Source: Vibrio madracius (GTDB lineage: Bacteria > Pseudomonadota > Gammaproteobacteria > Enterobacterales > Vibrionaceae). Taken from it: 8,911 nt of DNA. The notes beneath the pieces were generated by a model. It did not search any database. It had not been told where the DNA came from and saw only the letters and a list, made by a program, of their open reading frames with translations. Within the stretch, counting starts at the first letter, position 1. Each line of letters starts with the position of its first letter. Below are positions 8,298-8,911 of the stretch, in pieces. The stretch covers positions 1 through 8,911 of the forward strand of contig ASHK01000200.1 in NCBI GenBank assembly GCA_000695745.1, written 5' to 3'. Both the position numbers and the translations under genes were made by a program.

Positions 8298-8911
8298 TTA
8301 GGCTGAAAGCATTAATGAATCGGCTTTCGCTTCAAGGTTGGTGTTGCCCATTAGGTACTCATCGATGGCACGTGCACACTCACGTCCTTCGTTGATGCAT
8401 CGTACAACCAGAGACTGACCAGTACGCATATCACCCGCGGCAAAAACACCTTGTTGGTTGGTTTGGAAACCTTGTGACGCGACGTTTCCTCGCTCATCCA
8501 GTTTGATATCAAGTTGTGCTAAAACGCCCGTTGGCTCAGGGTGTAAGAACCCCATTGCTAAGAAGGCCATATCACATGGAATCACGCGCTCAGAGTTTGC
8601 CACTTCCTCAAAACTAGGGCGTTCACCTGGCGCTGCGTCTTTCCATACGATGTCAGCAATACGAAGGCCTGTTACCTGACCTTCATCGTTACCGATAAAT
8701 TCTTTGGTCAGGATATTCCAATGACGATCACAACCTTCTTCATGAGAAGTGGTGGTTTTCATGATCATTGGATATTGCGGCCAAGGCATGTTCGCTGGAC
8801 GTTTTTTTGGTGGAATCGGCATGATTTCGACCTGAGTAACACTGGCTGCTTTATGACGGTTTGATGTGCCCACGCAGTCGGAGCCTGTATCACCACCACC
8901 AATAACTACAA
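8298..8911 (-). CDS. Second glutamate synthase small-subunit-like protein, N-terminus outside window
   Basis: The last 203 residues are present, open to the window edge. They begin with VVIGGGDTGSDCVGT, the NAD(P)H-binding loop of GltD-type proteins, and include FLAMGFLHPEP and the closing FAD segment FAAGDMRTGQSLVVRCINEGRECARAI, ending LMLSA. It is clearly a homologue of the GltD at 2037-3448 but of a different type. It has EIMPIPPKKRPANMPWPQYP and the insert DRHWNILTKEFIGNDEGQ, which the downstream GltD lacks, and GGDTGSD rather than GGDTAMD. This makes it more like the GltD forms of alphaproteobacteria, pseudomonads and plants (from memory). It probably follows its own gltB just outside the window. 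It likely moves electrons from NAD(P)H to a partner large subunit. The GTG at 8873 is internal, not the start. Confidence 0.88.
   Translation of the reverse strand, partial: VVIGGGDTGSDCVGTSNRHKAASVTQVEIMPIPPKKRPANMPWPQYPMIMKTTTSHEEGCDRHWNILTKEFIGNDEGQVTGLRIADIVWKDAAPGERPSFEEVANSERVIPCDMAFLAMGFLHPEPTGVLAQLDIKLDERGNVASQGFQTNQQGVFAAGDMRTGQSLVVRCINEGRECARAIDEYLMGNTNLEAKADSLMLSA

Overview
The window looks like chromosomal DNA from a Vibrio or close relative (Vibrionaceae). The basis is the protein sequences and the gene order, which I recall as close to the glutamate synthase region of Vibrio cholerae; I could not run a search. Every gene lies on the minus strand, so transcription runs from high to low coordinates.

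Layout in the direction of transcription. (1) 8911-8298: the C-terminal part of a glutamate synthase small-subunit paralogue (gltD-like), cut by the window edge and followed by an intrinsic terminator. (2) 8297-7928: a 370-base intergenic region with an imperfect direct repeat, a perfect dyad, candidate promoter elements and a small palindrome next to the gltB ribosome binding site. (3) 7927-3467 and 3448-2037: gltB and gltD, the large and small subunits of NADPH-dependent glutamate synthase (GOGAT), ending at two hairpins, one a clear terminator. (4) 1941-1497: a small DUF1499-like lipoprotein gene. (5) 1415-720: mtnN, MTA/SAH nucleosidase, with its own good sigma-70-type promoter. (6) 675-4: a membrane protein of the CobD/CbiB family, stopping early at the window edge.

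GltB takes ammonia from glutamine and makes glutamate from 2-oxoglutarate. GltD brings in electrons from NADPH. Together with glutamine synthetase they form the main ammonia assimilation route at low ammonium. MtnN recycles the methylthioadenosine and S-adenosylhomocysteine left by SAM-dependent reactions and autoinducer synthesis. The CobD/CbiB-like gene follows it as in a probable operon and may link to corrinoid salvage.

The outstanding oddity is reading-frame damage. gltB is broken by three single-base deletions, gltD by one, and the lipoprotein gene by an apparent one-base insertion. The CobD/CbiB gene probably carries another near the edge. Four of the five clear events change the length of a homopolymer, and the fifth fits a doubled base. 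The protein on both sides of each break is well conserved, and undoing the changes gives family-typical lengths (1487, 470 and 147 residues). Sequencing or assembly error is the simplest explanation; recent decay in the strain is the alternative. I found no convincing new biological system; the most interesting biology is the tandem arrangement of two different GOGAT loci and the structured region upstream of gltB.
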